The position numbers and the translations under genes are program-made. Under the pieces are notes generated by a model that was not told the origin of the DNA, did no database searches, and was given only the letters and a program-made list of their open reading frames with translations. A DNA stretch of 47,993 nt from an uncultured Lachnospiraceae bacterium (lineage in GTDB: Bacteria; Bacillota; Clostridia; Lachnospirales; Lachnospiraceae). Each line of letters begins with the position of its first letter. Position 1 is the first letter of the stretch. Location of the stretch: positions 1 through 47,993 of the forward strand of contig CAJTLB010000023.1 in the NCBI GenBank assembly GCA_910577045.1. The letters run 5' to 3'. Positions 24,745-33,128 of the stretch are shown here, piece after piece.

Positions 24745-27700
24745 TTACTCACAAGTATAATCTGTTTTTTTCTCTTTTTGCTCTAAGAAAAGATATAAAA
24801 CCAACCCTCCGAGAAGCATTGCTGCCAACATAATACAAACACCAGGCAAAAATTCTTTCTCTTTTACAATTCTAGCAAATCCCTGTTTTTCCATTGTTTC
24901 CTTTTGTTCTTGTAAAACCTGCTCTGAAAGATCCTTTTGGTATTCTGTTATTCTTTCCTCTGCAACCGTTTCTTCTCCTAAAGTTTCTTGTTCTTTTGTT
25001 TCTGGTTCGTCAACCTTCTCTGTTAATTCCTCTTGTTTATTTTCTTCTAACTTCTGCCCTTCTTTTAAATCTGCTTCTTGGGATTTTTCCCCTAAACCGC
25101 CCTCAGGCCTGTTATCGTTTAATTTTCCATTCTCCTTTTCTTGATTTTGTATTATTTGCTGTGCTTCTGCCCTTTTCTCTTTTTCTTTTTGTAACACATG
25201 GATTGAAGCCGTCAGCTCTGTTTTTTCCTTCTGCCACTTTGTTACTAAATCGCCTTTTTCTTTCTCCAACTCTAATAATTGGCTATTTAATTCTGCTTTT
25301 TCCTTTTTTATACTGGCTAAATTTTTATTAATAGCAGAAATACGTACTTGGTAATCTTCTTCTTTCTGTTTCTGGTCTGCTTCCAAGATTGCATAACTCT
25401 TTTTTAACTTCTCATATTCTTCTAATAATATTTTTTGTTCTTCCTGGTTATATTTTAACTGTCTTGAAAATTCACTATTACTATTTTTTAGATAATCAAT
25501 ATCTGATTCTAACTCTTTTTTCTGTCCTTCTAGTTTCCGCTTTGACTGGTTTAGTTTTTCTGTCTCTTGTAAAAGCTGATCCCTTTCTTTCACTAATCCT
25601 TCACTAACAGAAAGCAATTCCTTATATCGTGCCTCTAAACTGCCCTGTTCTGTCTGAAGGCTAACAAGTTGGCTTGAAAGCCCTGTCTTTTCTTCTTCCA
25701 AACCATTTACTTTTTTTGTTAAACCAGCTTTCTCTTCCTCCAAGCCATTCACTTTATCGCTCAAGCCCGCCTTTTCCTCTTCCAGGCCGTTTACTTTATC
25801 TGTTAAACCAGCTTTTTCTTCTTCCAAGCCACTTACCTTATCCGTTAAGCCTGCCTTTTCTTCTTCCAAGCCACTTACTTTATCTGTTAAACCTGCTTTT
25901 TCCTCTTCCAAGCCGCTTACCTTATCCGTTAAGCCTGCTTTTTCTTCTTCTAAGCCGCTTACCTTATCTGTTAAACCTGCTTTTTCTTCTTCTAAGCCGC
26001 TTACCTTATCTTCTAAGCCTTCTTTTTCCTTTTCTAACTCAGATAGTTTATCTTCCAAGCCTTTATTTTCTTCTTTTAGTTCTTGGAATTTTTCTTTTAA
26101 TTCTTCTGCTGTTGAGGCATCAATTTCTGTATTCCCAGTTAATTCTTCCATTACTTCCTGCATTAAAACAAGTTTTTTATTTACATTCTCTAATTCTTCC
26201 CTCATGCCAGAAAGTTCTTCTGTTGCTTGCCCTAATTCTTCTGTTAGCTTCTCCACTTCTGCAACAGACTCTGCAAGTAATATGCTACACCGTTCTCTTT
26301 CTTCTTCTGATATGGTAAGGCGGGAAGTAAGTTCTTCTATGGTTCCTTCACATTCTGCGAGCCTTAATTTTAAATTTGCAACAAATTCTTTTAATTCTGT
26401 ATATGTTTTACTATTAGTCTGCTCCATTAAATCACTTAAAGAAGAAGAATCGGCCTGAAGGATACATTGTCCCCTTACAAAATACCCATCCTTTAATACA
26501 TCGGCCTCTACTGTAATTGTATTTTCCCCTAAACTAAGAATCTGGTTACTGCCTACTACTATAAAATCTGTCTGTATACGCCTTTCTGTCTGTCCAGTCC
26601 CATTATGGTAGAAAATTGCTGCTACTTCTAACATTTCATTTGTAACAGTAATTGGCGGATCACAATCTAGGTTAAAATTTTTCCCATCCCAATAAGGGGC
26701 TTTTTGATAAGTTTCATAAAACAAAGAGCACAAATTTACTTCTAAACTGCGTAAATCCCTAAAAATTACTTCTGCTGATACATTTTGGTCTGGCATAGTA
26801 AAACTTAATTTTCCAGAACTATTATCCCAAAAAGCATCTGTTACACCGCTAGAAAAATAACAGTCTGCATACTCTCTCCCCTGTTTTTTTACTGGAATAA
26901 TCTCTACTCTATCACCAGCATATACTGCTCCTTCTACTAAGTTCCCTCCTCTATAAATGTTTACTTCTGCTTCCCCTGTTACTGTAAGGGTGGGCGGTTC
27001 CTTATCCTTCTTCCACACTGCATAGAGGGATATATCAGAGGATACCTCTATATTCGCTTGATCTACACACAATACAGGGCCATCTGGCGAAGCTGCCCAG
27101 CCTAAAAAAGAATAACCCTTTCTAGTAAAACTTAAAACTGGCAATGTATTTGCCCCACTCTGTGCGATAAAACGTTCCATATTCCCTTCTCCACCATTTG
27201 CATAAAAAGTAATTTGGAAACTGCTTTGCCTTGATGCCTGTATGCCAAATTTCCCAAAATAACGGATTAAACCAGAGCTTACATTTCCTGAAGTATCTGT
27301 AGCTAATCCAGAATCATACCATTCTGTCCAAGTAAATTCCCTATCTGTAATAGCATAAAGGGCTTTTATCTGATCATTTTTACTGCTTTTCTGTGTTAAT
27401 GTCAAACAATCTACTAATGAATAATATAAATCCCTCCCATATTGTGCTGCTTCTTGGAACACCCCATATTCTGTCCATCCATACCCATTCGTTGGAAATA
27501 TGTTTCTGTCTGCAATAACCCGATAGCTTTCATCTTCATCGCTTCCGCCTGTTAGATGTGCCTCTAATTGAGGAAATATGGCATCTGAAGTATACAACAC
27601 AACTTCATAGTCTTCCCACCAACTTGTACTTTCTTCATCTGTCTCTGAACTATAATGTGCTGTTTCCCTCCAATTTTTTACACGCAAAAGCTTCTTATTA

Positions 27701-27942
27701 CATTCTGCGCAAGCAATAGAAACTTCCCCATTTCCATAATAAACCCTGCCATCTATATATTCGGTTTTGGTAATAGACTTAGTTTCCACAACTCCTTTCA
27801 AATGATCCTGCCATTTAGCACAACCAGGGCACCAAATACCATATTGGCTTTCTGCTGCTTTTAATGGCTGCAAAAGTAAATTTCCTGTTAAAATAATAAC
27901 AAACAGCAGCAAACCATATGTACCTAATCTTTTTTTCTCCAT
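24745..27942 (-). CDS. Large cell-surface protein: CxxC module, Flg_new repeat, repetitive coiled coil, C-terminal anchor
   Basis: A 1065-residue secreted protein. Signal peptide (residues 1-29). An N-terminal module with two Cys pairs, WCPGC near residue 38 and CAEC near 77, looks like an extracellular zinc-ribbon or disulphide module. About residues 245-310 form a Listeria-Bacteroides (Flg_new/InlB B) repeat with FTRKGYSFLGWAASPDG. About 520-1000 is a long coiled coil containing eight near-perfect 14-residue repeats (EKAGLTDKVSGLEE). The end is a membrane helix (FLPGVCIMLAAMLLGGLVLY) with a short charged tail, so it is membrane-anchored and has no LPXTG. Ribosome site AGGAGG precedes the ATG; own promoter at 28058-28086 and terminator. 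Probably a structural or adhesin-like stalk; function not known. Confidence 0.85.
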   Translation of the reverse strand: MEKKRLGTYGLLLFVIILTGNLLLQPLKAAESQYGIWCPGCAKWQDHLKGVVETKSITKTEYIDGRVYYGNGEVSIACAECNKKLLRVKNWRETAHYSSETDEESTSWWEDYEVVLYTSDAIFPQLEAHLTGGSDEDESYRVIADRNIFPTNGYGWTEYGVFQEAAQYGRDLYYSLVDCLTLTQKSSKNDQIKALYAITDREFTWTEWYDSGLATDTSGNVSSGLIRYFGKFGIQASRQSSFQITFYANGGEGNMERFIAQSGANTLPVLSFTRKGYSFLGWAASPDGPVLCVDQANIEVSSDISLYAVWKKDKEPPTLTVTGEAEVNIYRGGNLVEGAVYAGDRVEIIPVKKQGREYADCYFSSGVTDAFWDNSSGKLSFTMPDQNVSAEVIFRDLRSLEVNLCSLFYETYQKAPYWDGKNFNLDCDPPITVTNEMLEVAAIFYHNGTGQTERRIQTDFIVVGSNQILSLGENTITVEADVLKDGYFVRGQCILQADSSSLSDLMEQTNSKTYTELKEFVANLKLRLAECEGTIEELTSRLTISEEERERCSILLAESVAEVEKLTEELGQATEELSGMREELENVNKKLVLMQEVMEELTGNTEIDASTAEELKEKFQELKEENKGLEDKLSELEKEKEGLEDKVSGLEEEKAGLTDKVSGLEEEKAGLTDKVSGLEEEKAGLTDKVSGLEEEKAGLTDKVSGLEEEKAGLTDKVNGLEEEKAGLSDKVNGLEEEKAGLTKKVNGLEEEKTGLSSQLVSLQTEQGSLEARYKELLSVSEGLVKERDQLLQETEKLNQSKRKLEGQKKELESDIDYLKNSNSEFSRQLKYNQEEQKILLEEYEKLKKSYAILEADQKQKEEDYQVRISAINKNLASIKKEKAELNSQLLELEKEKGDLVTKWQKEKTELTASIHVLQKEKEKRAEAQQIIQNQEKENGKLNDNRPEGGLGEKSQEADLKEGQKLEENKQEELTEKVDEPETKEQETLGEETVAEERITEYQKDLSEQVLQEQKETMEKQGFARIVKEKEFLPGVCIMLAAMLLGGLVLYLFLEQKEKKTDYTCE
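25690..26026 (-). repeat. Eight tandem 42-base repeats encoding a 14-residue coiled-coil unit
   Basis: The unit encodes variants of EKAGLTDKVSGLEE, two heptads each, eight copies. Copies differ mainly at third positions (cttacc/cttact, ccgtt/tctgtt), so the protein repeat is kept while the DNA drifts. Copy number is a likely site of length variation between strains. Confidence 0.9.
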
Positions 27943-28057
27943 TCTTCTCCTCCTGTGTTACTTGTCAACAGTTACGTTACGCATGTGAATTATTGTGTGA
28001 AATATGGCGAACCGCCTGAATATAAGATATAAATTAGAAGATATTCCACTTACCTTT

Positions 28058-28086
28058 AGTATAGGGTAGAATCCTAAAAATGGCAA
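28058..28086 (-). promoter_or_regulatory. Predicted promoter of the coiled-coil surface protein gene
   Basis: TTGCCA (28086-28081), 17 bases, TATACT (28063-28058), about 115 bases upstream of the start. A small GGCATA-aaa-TATGCC palindrome lies just upstream at 28122-28136. The 27943-28204 gap holds nothing else I can support. Confidence 0.6.
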
Positions 28087-28204
28087 GCTAATTCATTCGA
28101 CAAAAACCAAAATTTCTTTTAGGCATAAAATATGCCCCTCCTAGATAACAAGTTTTTATTATTCCACTTGCCTGCCTAGAAAAGGGCTTATTAAAACAAC
28201 TGCT

Positions 28205-29563
28205 TTATTTTAATTTTTTTCTTACAATAATAAAACAGGCTAAATGGGCAGCCGCTGTTATTGCCCATGACACAGGATACGAAATATACAATACTTCTAA
28301 TGTCCTATGTGTAGAAAAAATAGTAAAAATCCATAGCATACGCAAGCCACATGCCCCTAATAAGGATACTATCATTGGCATAACCGCATACCCTAACCCG
28401 CGGATACTCCCTACCATGGTATCCATAATGCCGCACAAAGCATAAGTAGTACAAATAATACTCATACGGCGCAGCCCATATTGGATTACTTCTGCATCTG
28501 GGGAATAAAAACGCAATAACTTATTTCCTAGAAGATATGCTAAGTTTCCGGTTACTACCCCTACAATAGTAACATAAATAAGGCAGCCATATAAAATACG
28601 GTTAATCCTCTCATATCTTCTTGCCCCATAATTTTGGCTGGTAAAGCTAATGGAAGTCTGGTAGAAAGAATTCATTGCCATATAAATAAACCCTTCTATA
28701 TTAGCCCCTGCCGTATTGCCTGCCATAGCGACTGAACCAAATGAATTAATCGATGATTGGATTACCACATTAGAAAGTGAGAAGATAGCCCCTTGCATGC
28801 CTGCGGGAAGCCCAATACGGATAATCCCTATTAATTTATCTTTTTTTACTGCCAATTTTTTTAAGTCCAAATGGCATACTCCATTATCCTTTATTAAACA
28901 TCTGACAATTAAGGCAGCAGAAACAAATTGGGATAATACAGTAGCAGTTGCTACACCAGCCACATCCATATGGAATCCTATTACAAAGATTAAATTTAAA
29001 ATAACATTCACTACCCCTGCTGCCGAAAGAAAATATAATGGACGCTTTGTATCACCAATCGCCCTTAATATCGCACTTCCAAAATTATACAGCATCGTTG
29101 CTGGCATTCCTAAGAAATAAATCCTTAAATATAGTGCTGATTTTTTCAATACGTTATCTGGGGAACCCATCATAATCAAAAGTGGCTCTGCTAATGCCAT
29201 CCCAATTACTACTAAAATAAAACCACTAATAACACTTGTTAATACCGCCGTATGTACTGTTTCCCCTACATCCTGCTTTTTATTGGCACCATAATACCTA
29301 GCAGTCAATACATTTGTGCCAATGGATAACCCAATAAAAAGATTGGTTAATAGATTTACCAAGGAACCTGTAGACCCAACTGCTGCTAAAGAATCGCTTC
29401 CTGCATATTGCCCAACTACTACAATATCTGCCGCATTAAATAAAAGCTGCAATACGCCTGACAACATAACGGGCAACGCAAAAATCAGCAGTTTCCCCAT
29501 AATTGGGCCATTACACATATCCATTTCATAACTTTTTGATTTTTTTCGCTTTTCTACTACCAT
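28205..29563 (-). CDS. MATE-family multidrug/organic-cation efflux transporter
   Basis: A 452-residue protein with twelve predicted membrane helices in two MatE domains. The first begins after MDMCNGPIMGKLLIFALPVM; the loop VVVGQYAGSDSLAAVGSTGS is the typical MATE helix 1-2 region, repeated in weaker form in the second half (SSINSFGSVAMAGNTAGANI). I start at ATG 29563, after AAGGTG; an upstream ATG at 29641 would add a Cys-rich leader read from the intergenic hairpin. Such proteins exchange Na+ or H+ for drugs or metabolites; the substrate is unknown. Confidence 0.9.
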   Translation of the reverse strand: MVVEKRKKSKSYEMDMCNGPIMGKLLIFALPVMLSGVLQLLFNAADIVVVGQYAGSDSLAAVGSTGSLVNLLTNLFIGLSIGTNVLTARYYGANKKQDVGETVHTAVLTSVISGFILVVIGMALAEPLLIMMGSPDNVLKKSALYLRIYFLGMPATMLYNFGSAILRAIGDTKRPLYFLSAAGVVNVILNLIFVIGFHMDVAGVATATVLSQFVSAALIVRCLIKDNGVCHLDLKKLAVKKDKLIGIIRIGLPAGMQGAIFSLSNVVIQSSINSFGSVAMAGNTAGANIEGFIYMAMNSFYQTSISFTSQNYGARRYERINRILYGCLIYVTIVGVVTGNLAYLLGNKLLRFYSPDAEVIQYGLRRMSIICTTYALCGIMDTMVGSIRGLGYAVMPMIVSLLGACGLRMLWIFTIFSTHRTLEVLYISYPVSWAITAAAHLACFIIVRKKLK

Positions 29564-29587
29564 GATAACACCTTCCCACATAGGTTC

Positions 29588-29618
29588 AGCCTGCCCTTTT
29601 AGAAAGAAAGGACAGGCT
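29588..29618. other. Hairpin between yajC and the MATE gene
   Basis: AGCCTG-c-CCTTT and AAAGG-a-CAGGCT pair with one internal mismatch and a seven-base loop. No T-run follows on the minus strand, so it is at best a partial terminator or an mRNA processing site after tgt-yajC. Confidence 0.4.
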
Positions 29619-29633
29619 GTGCAAGCCCAACAT

Positions 29634-29939
29634 TTATACACCCGGTTTTTCTAATTGTGTAATTGCAGCTTTCTGCATAGGAATCCTACAGTTCTTGTTA
29701 TTTCCAAACTCTACAATTACTGTATCATCTGTAATATCAATTACTACCCCATAAAAACCACTTGTTGTAAGGACACTGTCGCCTACCTCAAGCTGATCTA
29801 ACATTGCCTTCGTTTTTTGTTGTTGTTTTTTCTGCGGGCGGTATAACATTAAATAAAAAATAATTCCAAAAAAAGCAACATAGAGAAGTAATCCTCCAAT
29901 GCCTCCAAATACACTTACTGTTTCTGTTAAAGCTAACAT
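29634..29939 (-). CDS. yajC: Preprotein translocase accessory subunit YajC
   Basis: A 101-residue protein with one N-terminal membrane helix (VAFFGIIFYLMLYRPQKKQQ, the family signature ending RPQ-KKQ) and a small beta-rich cytosolic domain (VGDSVLTTSGFYGVVIDITD). It associates with SecDF and the Sec translocon. It lies 15 bases downstream of tgt, the classic tgt-yajC pairing. Confidence 0.95.
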   Translation of the reverse strand: MLALTETVSVFGGIGGLLLYVAFFGIIFYLMLYRPQKKQQQKTKAMLDQLEVGDSVLTTSGFYGVVIDITDDTVIVEFGNNKNCRIPMQKAAITQLEKPGV

Positions 29940-29954
29940 TCTTTTTCCTCCTGT

Positions 29955-31091
29955 TTATCTTTCTGCCCCTTGGCTAAAACCATAGAGCTTTTCTTTTTTA
30001 TAGGAAGCATATCGGTTTTCCTCAATCGCCTCCCTAATTTCCTCCATTAAATGATTATAAAAATACAGGTTATGGAGCACACATAAGCGCATCCCAAGCA
30101 TTTCCTTTGCCTTTAATAAGTGACGGATATATCCCCTGCTATACGTCCTACATGCAGGACACTTACAGCCCTCTTCAATTGGCATATCATCTAACTCATA
30201 TTTTGCATTAAAGAGATTTAGCTTACCCCATTTTGTATATACATGCCCATGCCTTCCATTTCTGCTTGGATATACACAGTCAAAGAAATCGACCCCTCTT
30301 TCTACTGCTTCTAAAATATTAGCTGGAGTCCCTACCCCCATTAAATAAATTGGCTTTTCCTGAGGTAAATATGGCACTACTTTCTCAATAATATAATACA
30401 TCTGTTCATGGGATTCCCCAACTGCAAGCCCTCCTAGTGCATAACCGGGAAGTTCTAATTCTGCTATCTTTTTTGCATGTTCCACACGGATATCTTCATA
30501 CACGCCACCTTGGTTAATCCCAAATAAAAGTTGATGTCTATTAATGGTATCTGGAAGGCTGTTTAACCGTTCCATTTCTGCCTTACAACGGACTAGCCAC
30601 CTAGTTGTCCGATCTACAGAATTCTGCATATATTCTCTATCAGCCGGGTATGGTGCACATTCATCAAATGCCATCGCTATAGTAGAAGCAAGATTGGACT
30701 GTATCTGCATACTTTCTTCTGGCCCCATAAAAATAATCCTGCCATCAATATGGGAATGGAATTGTACCCCTTCTTCTTTTATTTTCCGAAGCCCTGCTAA
30801 AGAAAATACCTGAAAACCTCCAGAATCTGTTAGAATTGGCTTGTCCCATACCATAAACTTATGGAGCCCTCCCATTTTCCGTACAATCTCATCTCCCGGC
30901 CTTACATGGAGGTGGTAAGTATTAGATAATTCCACTTGTGTCCCAATTTCCTGTAAATCCATAGTAGAAACCGCGCCTTTAATGGCTGCTGCCGTACCTA
31001 CGTTCATAAATACTGGGGTCTGGATTACTCCATGCACCGTATGGAATTCCCCCCGTTTTGCATTTCCATCCTTGCAAATCAAACGATACAT
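29955..31091 (-). CDS. tgt: tRNA-guanine transglycosylase
   Basis: A 378-residue TIM-barrel enzyme that exchanges guanine-34 in GUN-anticodon tRNAs for the queuosine precursor. Seen: VHGVIQTPVFMNVGTAAAIK, the substrate-site motif LTDSGGFQVFSL, GGLAVGESHEQMY, the nucleophile segment DFFDCVYPSRNGRHG, and zinc ligands in CKCPACRTYSRGYIRHLL with a distal histidine (VLHNLYFYNHLM). The start is preceded by GGAGG. Upstream is an unusual array of six palindromes in the predicted leader. No queuosine biosynthesis genes are in the window, so whether the substrate is preQ1 or queuine is open. Confidence 0.95.
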   Translation of the reverse strand: MYRLICKDGNAKRGEFHTVHGVIQTPVFMNVGTAAAIKGAVSTMDLQEIGTQVELSNTYHLHVRPGDEIVRKMGGLHKFMVWDKPILTDSGGFQVFSLAGLRKIKEEGVQFHSHIDGRIIFMGPEESMQIQSNLASTIAMAFDECAPYPADREYMQNSVDRTTRWLVRCKAEMERLNSLPDTINRHQLLFGINQGGVYEDIRVEHAKKIAELELPGYALGGLAVGESHEQMYYIIEKVVPYLPQEKPIYLMGVGTPANILEAVERGVDFFDCVYPSRNGRHGHVYTKWGKLNLFNAKYELDDMPIEEGCKCPACRTYSRGYIRHLLKAKEMLGMRLCVLHNLYFYNHLMEEIREAIEENRYASYKKEKLYGFSQGAER

Positions 31092-31102
31092 TTCTTTCCT
31101 CC

Positions 31103-31195
31103 GTTTGCATCAAACTTTATTTGTATCAAACTTTGTTTGTATCAAACCCTGTTTGTACCAAACTTTGTTTGTATCAAACCCTGTTTGTACCAAAT
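31103..31195 (-). repeat. Six phased 13-base palindromes (16-base period) in the tgt leader
   Basis: Copies GTTTG-N3-CAAAC at 31103, 31119, 31135, 31151, 31167 and 31183, each 13 bases plus a three-base linker (ttt or cct). The first bases of copy 2 and the last of copy 6 each differ by one. Copies 3-4 and 5-6 form a 32-base duplication matching at 31 of 32 positions. The array lies between the predicted tgt promoter and its ribosome site, so it would be transcribed as six small GUUUG/CAAAC hairpins, or act on DNA as clustered protein sites. Confidence 0.85.
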
Positions 31196-31223
31196 TTTTC
31201 TTCTTTTCTATTACAACCACTAT

Positions 31224-31252
31224 AGTATATCGAAAGTCTTCCCTATTTTCAA
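31224..31252 (-). promoter_or_regulatory. Predicted tgt promoter
   Basis: TTGAAA (31252-31247), 17 bases, TATACT (31229-31224). Transcription would start near 31217, giving a leader of about 125 bases that contains the palindrome array. Confidence 0.65.
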
Positions 31253-31313
31253 GCTATATTTGACATTTTAGTTTTTTTTCATATTTCTCTATATTTTCTT
31301 CCTCACTAAAACA

Positions 31314-31322
31314 TGTTATAAT
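31314..31322 (+). promoter_or_regulatory. Extended -10 promoter of the histidine phosphatase gene
   Basis: TGTTATAAT is an extended -10 box; the -35 region is poor. It lies about 73 bases ahead of the start codon. Confidence 0.5.
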
Positions 31323-31394
31323 CTTAATAAAGATAATACAATTAAAATACCTTATAACCTACTACCAGTTACAAAGAAAGGCTTGGTGATTCCT

Positions 31395-32000
31395 ATGAAT
31401 CTTTATCTTATCCGCCATGGACAAACCGACTGGAATATTGAAAAAAAAATGCAGGGGACAGAAGATATTCCTTTAAATAATACAGGAAAGGAGCAGGCTG
31501 CTTTCTGTGCAAAAGCACTATCTTCTATTTCTTTTGAAGCAATTTATACTAGCCCCCTATCACGTGCCATAGAAACAGCAGAAATTATTTCTTCCTATGT
31601 CTGCCATCCCCCTGTCCGTATAGAGCCTAATCTAAAGGAACGTGATTTTGGGGAAATTTCCGGCTTAACTTACCAAGAATTCCATCAAGCTTTCCCTGAT
31701 TATCCAAATACCTTACCTTGTGGCATGGAGCTCTACCATGATTTATCTGCCCGCATTTATCGTGCTGTTGAAACCTGCGCCAAGAACCATCCCCATTCTT
31801 CTATTCTTCTTGTTTCCCATGGTGCTGCTATTAATTCTTTTTTATATACAGTATCTGGCGGAATCTGTGGTTCAGGGATTACTACTCTTAAAAACGTCTG
31901 CATTAGCCATTTTTCCTACTACTCACACCAAAAACAGTTTTTCCTCCACTACCATAATTTTTCACCTAAAGATTTTCTTCCTTATTTAATATCTCCATAA
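31395..32000 (+). CDS. Histidine phosphatase family protein (phosphoglycerate mutase-like)
   Basis: A 201-residue phosphatase. The catalytic LYLIRHGQTDWN motif is at the N-terminus, followed by SPLSRAIETAEII and the second catalytic histidine in ILLVSHGAAINSF. Such short proteins (CobC/PhoE branch) dephosphorylate diverse small phosphates; the substrate is not predictable. Start choice: ATG 31395 keeps the usual short distance to RHG; a GTG at 31386, closer to AAAGG, is possible. The last 35 bases overlap the end of aroC on the other strand, so there is no room for a terminator between the two. Confidence 0.88.
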   Translation: MNLYLIRHGQTDWNIEKKMQGTEDIPLNNTGKEQAAFCAKALSSISFEAIYTSPLSRAIETAEIISSYVCHPPVRIEPNLKERDFGEISGLTYQEFHQAFPDYPNTLPCGMELYHDLSARIYRAVETCAKNHPHSSILLVSHGAAINSFLYTVSGGICGSGITTLKNVCISHFSYYSHQKQFFLHYHNFSPKDFLPYLISP

Positions 32001-33117
32001 AACATTGTTCCCTGCCAAAAAATTGGGCAATTTTATCCATTCTAGCGGACATGCTTACAAGCAGCATATCCGCTACTGTAATGGCTGCCATACTTTCTAC
32101 TACTACAACCGCCCTTGGCACAATAATAGGATCATGCCTGCCTTTAATGCTAACCTCAATATTTTTTCCTTCTTTATTTACCGTTTTTTGTAATTTTGCA
32201 ATCGAAGGAGTTGGTTTTACTGCTGCACGGAAACAGATTTCACTTCCATCACTAATTCCGCCATAAATACCGCCGCCATGGTTAGAGCTCTTTTCTAAAA
32301 CTTTGCTTCCTTCTTCTTTATAATAAAAGCTATCATTATTTGTAGAGCCAAACGCGTCTGCTACTGCAAAGCCATCTCCAATTTCAAACCCTTTTACTGC
32401 TCCAATGGACAAAATTGCTTTTCCCAAATTAGCACTTAATTTTTCAAAAACAGGTTCCCCAATTCCTGATGGAATCCCCGTAATCTGGCACTCAACCACT
32501 CCGCCTACGGAATCGTGCTCCTTTATCTTTTCTTCTAATAATTGTTCTACTTTCTTTGCTGCCTTTGCATCTGGCATACACACTGGATTATTCAAAATTT
32601 CCTCTCGGTTAAAATTCTCTTCTACTATTTCTATTCCACCAATTTTCCTACTATATGCAAAAATATCTATCCCAAGTGAGGCTAACAATTTCTTTGCAAC
32701 TGCGCCTGCTGCCACTCTCCCTATTGTTTCCCTGCCAGAAGAACGCCCGCCCCCTCTATAATCCCGGAACCCATATTTCTCATTATAGGTATAATCGGCA
32801 TGTCCTGGCCTATAATAACTGGCAATTTCCGAATAATCGGCAGACCTTTGGCATTTATTATATACTAACATAGAAATTGGAGTGCCTGTTGTTTTTCCTT
32901 CAAATACTCCAGACAAAATTTCTACCGCATCATCCTCTTTCCTTGGTGTCACAAATTTATTTTGCCCCGGTTTTCTTCTATCCAAACACTTCTGGATATC
33001 TCCTTCTGTCAAAGGAATCCCAGCGGGGCAGCCATCTACCACTACTCCTAACCCCTTCCCATGGGATTCCCCCCATGTTGATACCCGAAATATTGTTCCA
33101 TATATTGACCCCGACAT
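31966..33117 (-). CDS. aroC: Chorismate synthase
   Basis: A 383-residue FMN-dependent enzyme converting 5-enolpyruvylshikimate-3-phosphate to chorismate, the last shared step to aromatic amino acids. Signatures: GESHGKGLGVVVDGCPAGIP at the N-terminus, FRDYRGGGRSSGRETIGRVA, and SSNHGGGIYGGISDG. The start has AAAGGAG upstream and lies 11 bases after the fbp stop, so fbp and aroC are probably cotranscribed. The 3' end overlaps the convergent phosphatase gene by 35 bases. Confidence 0.96.
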   Translation of the reverse strand: MSGSIYGTIFRVSTWGESHGKGLGVVVDGCPAGIPLTEGDIQKCLDRRKPGQNKFVTPRKEDDAVEILSGVFEGKTTGTPISMLVYNKCQRSADYSEIASYYRPGHADYTYNEKYGFRDYRGGGRSSGRETIGRVAAGAVAKKLLASLGIDIFAYSRKIGGIEIVEENFNREEILNNPVCMPDAKAAKKVEQLLEEKIKEHDSVGGVVECQITGIPSGIGEPVFEKLSANLGKAILSIGAVKGFEIGDGFAVADAFGSTNNDSFYYKEEGSKVLEKSSNHGGGIYGGISDGSEICFRAAVKPTPSIAKLQKTVNKEGKNIEVSIKGRHDPIIVPRAVVVVESMAAITVADMLLVSMSARMDKIAQFFGREQCFMEILNKEENL

Positions 33118-33128
33118 AATTTTCTCCT

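Noticed and set aside
25674..26318. Leu-rich open frame on the plus strand (about 214 residues)
   Set aside because: It is the antisense of the coiled-coil repeats; its repetitive Leu/Pro/Ser composition follows from the real gene and it has no ribosome site.
28088..28126. Twelve-codon leader peptide on the minus strand with AGGAGG upstream
   Set aside because: It overlaps the -35 region of the next gene's promoter, has no terminator-antiterminator pair and no codon bias suggesting attenuation.
31103..31195. Possible CRISPR array
   Set aside because: The period is only 16 bases with three-base linkers; there are no unique spacers and no cas genes.
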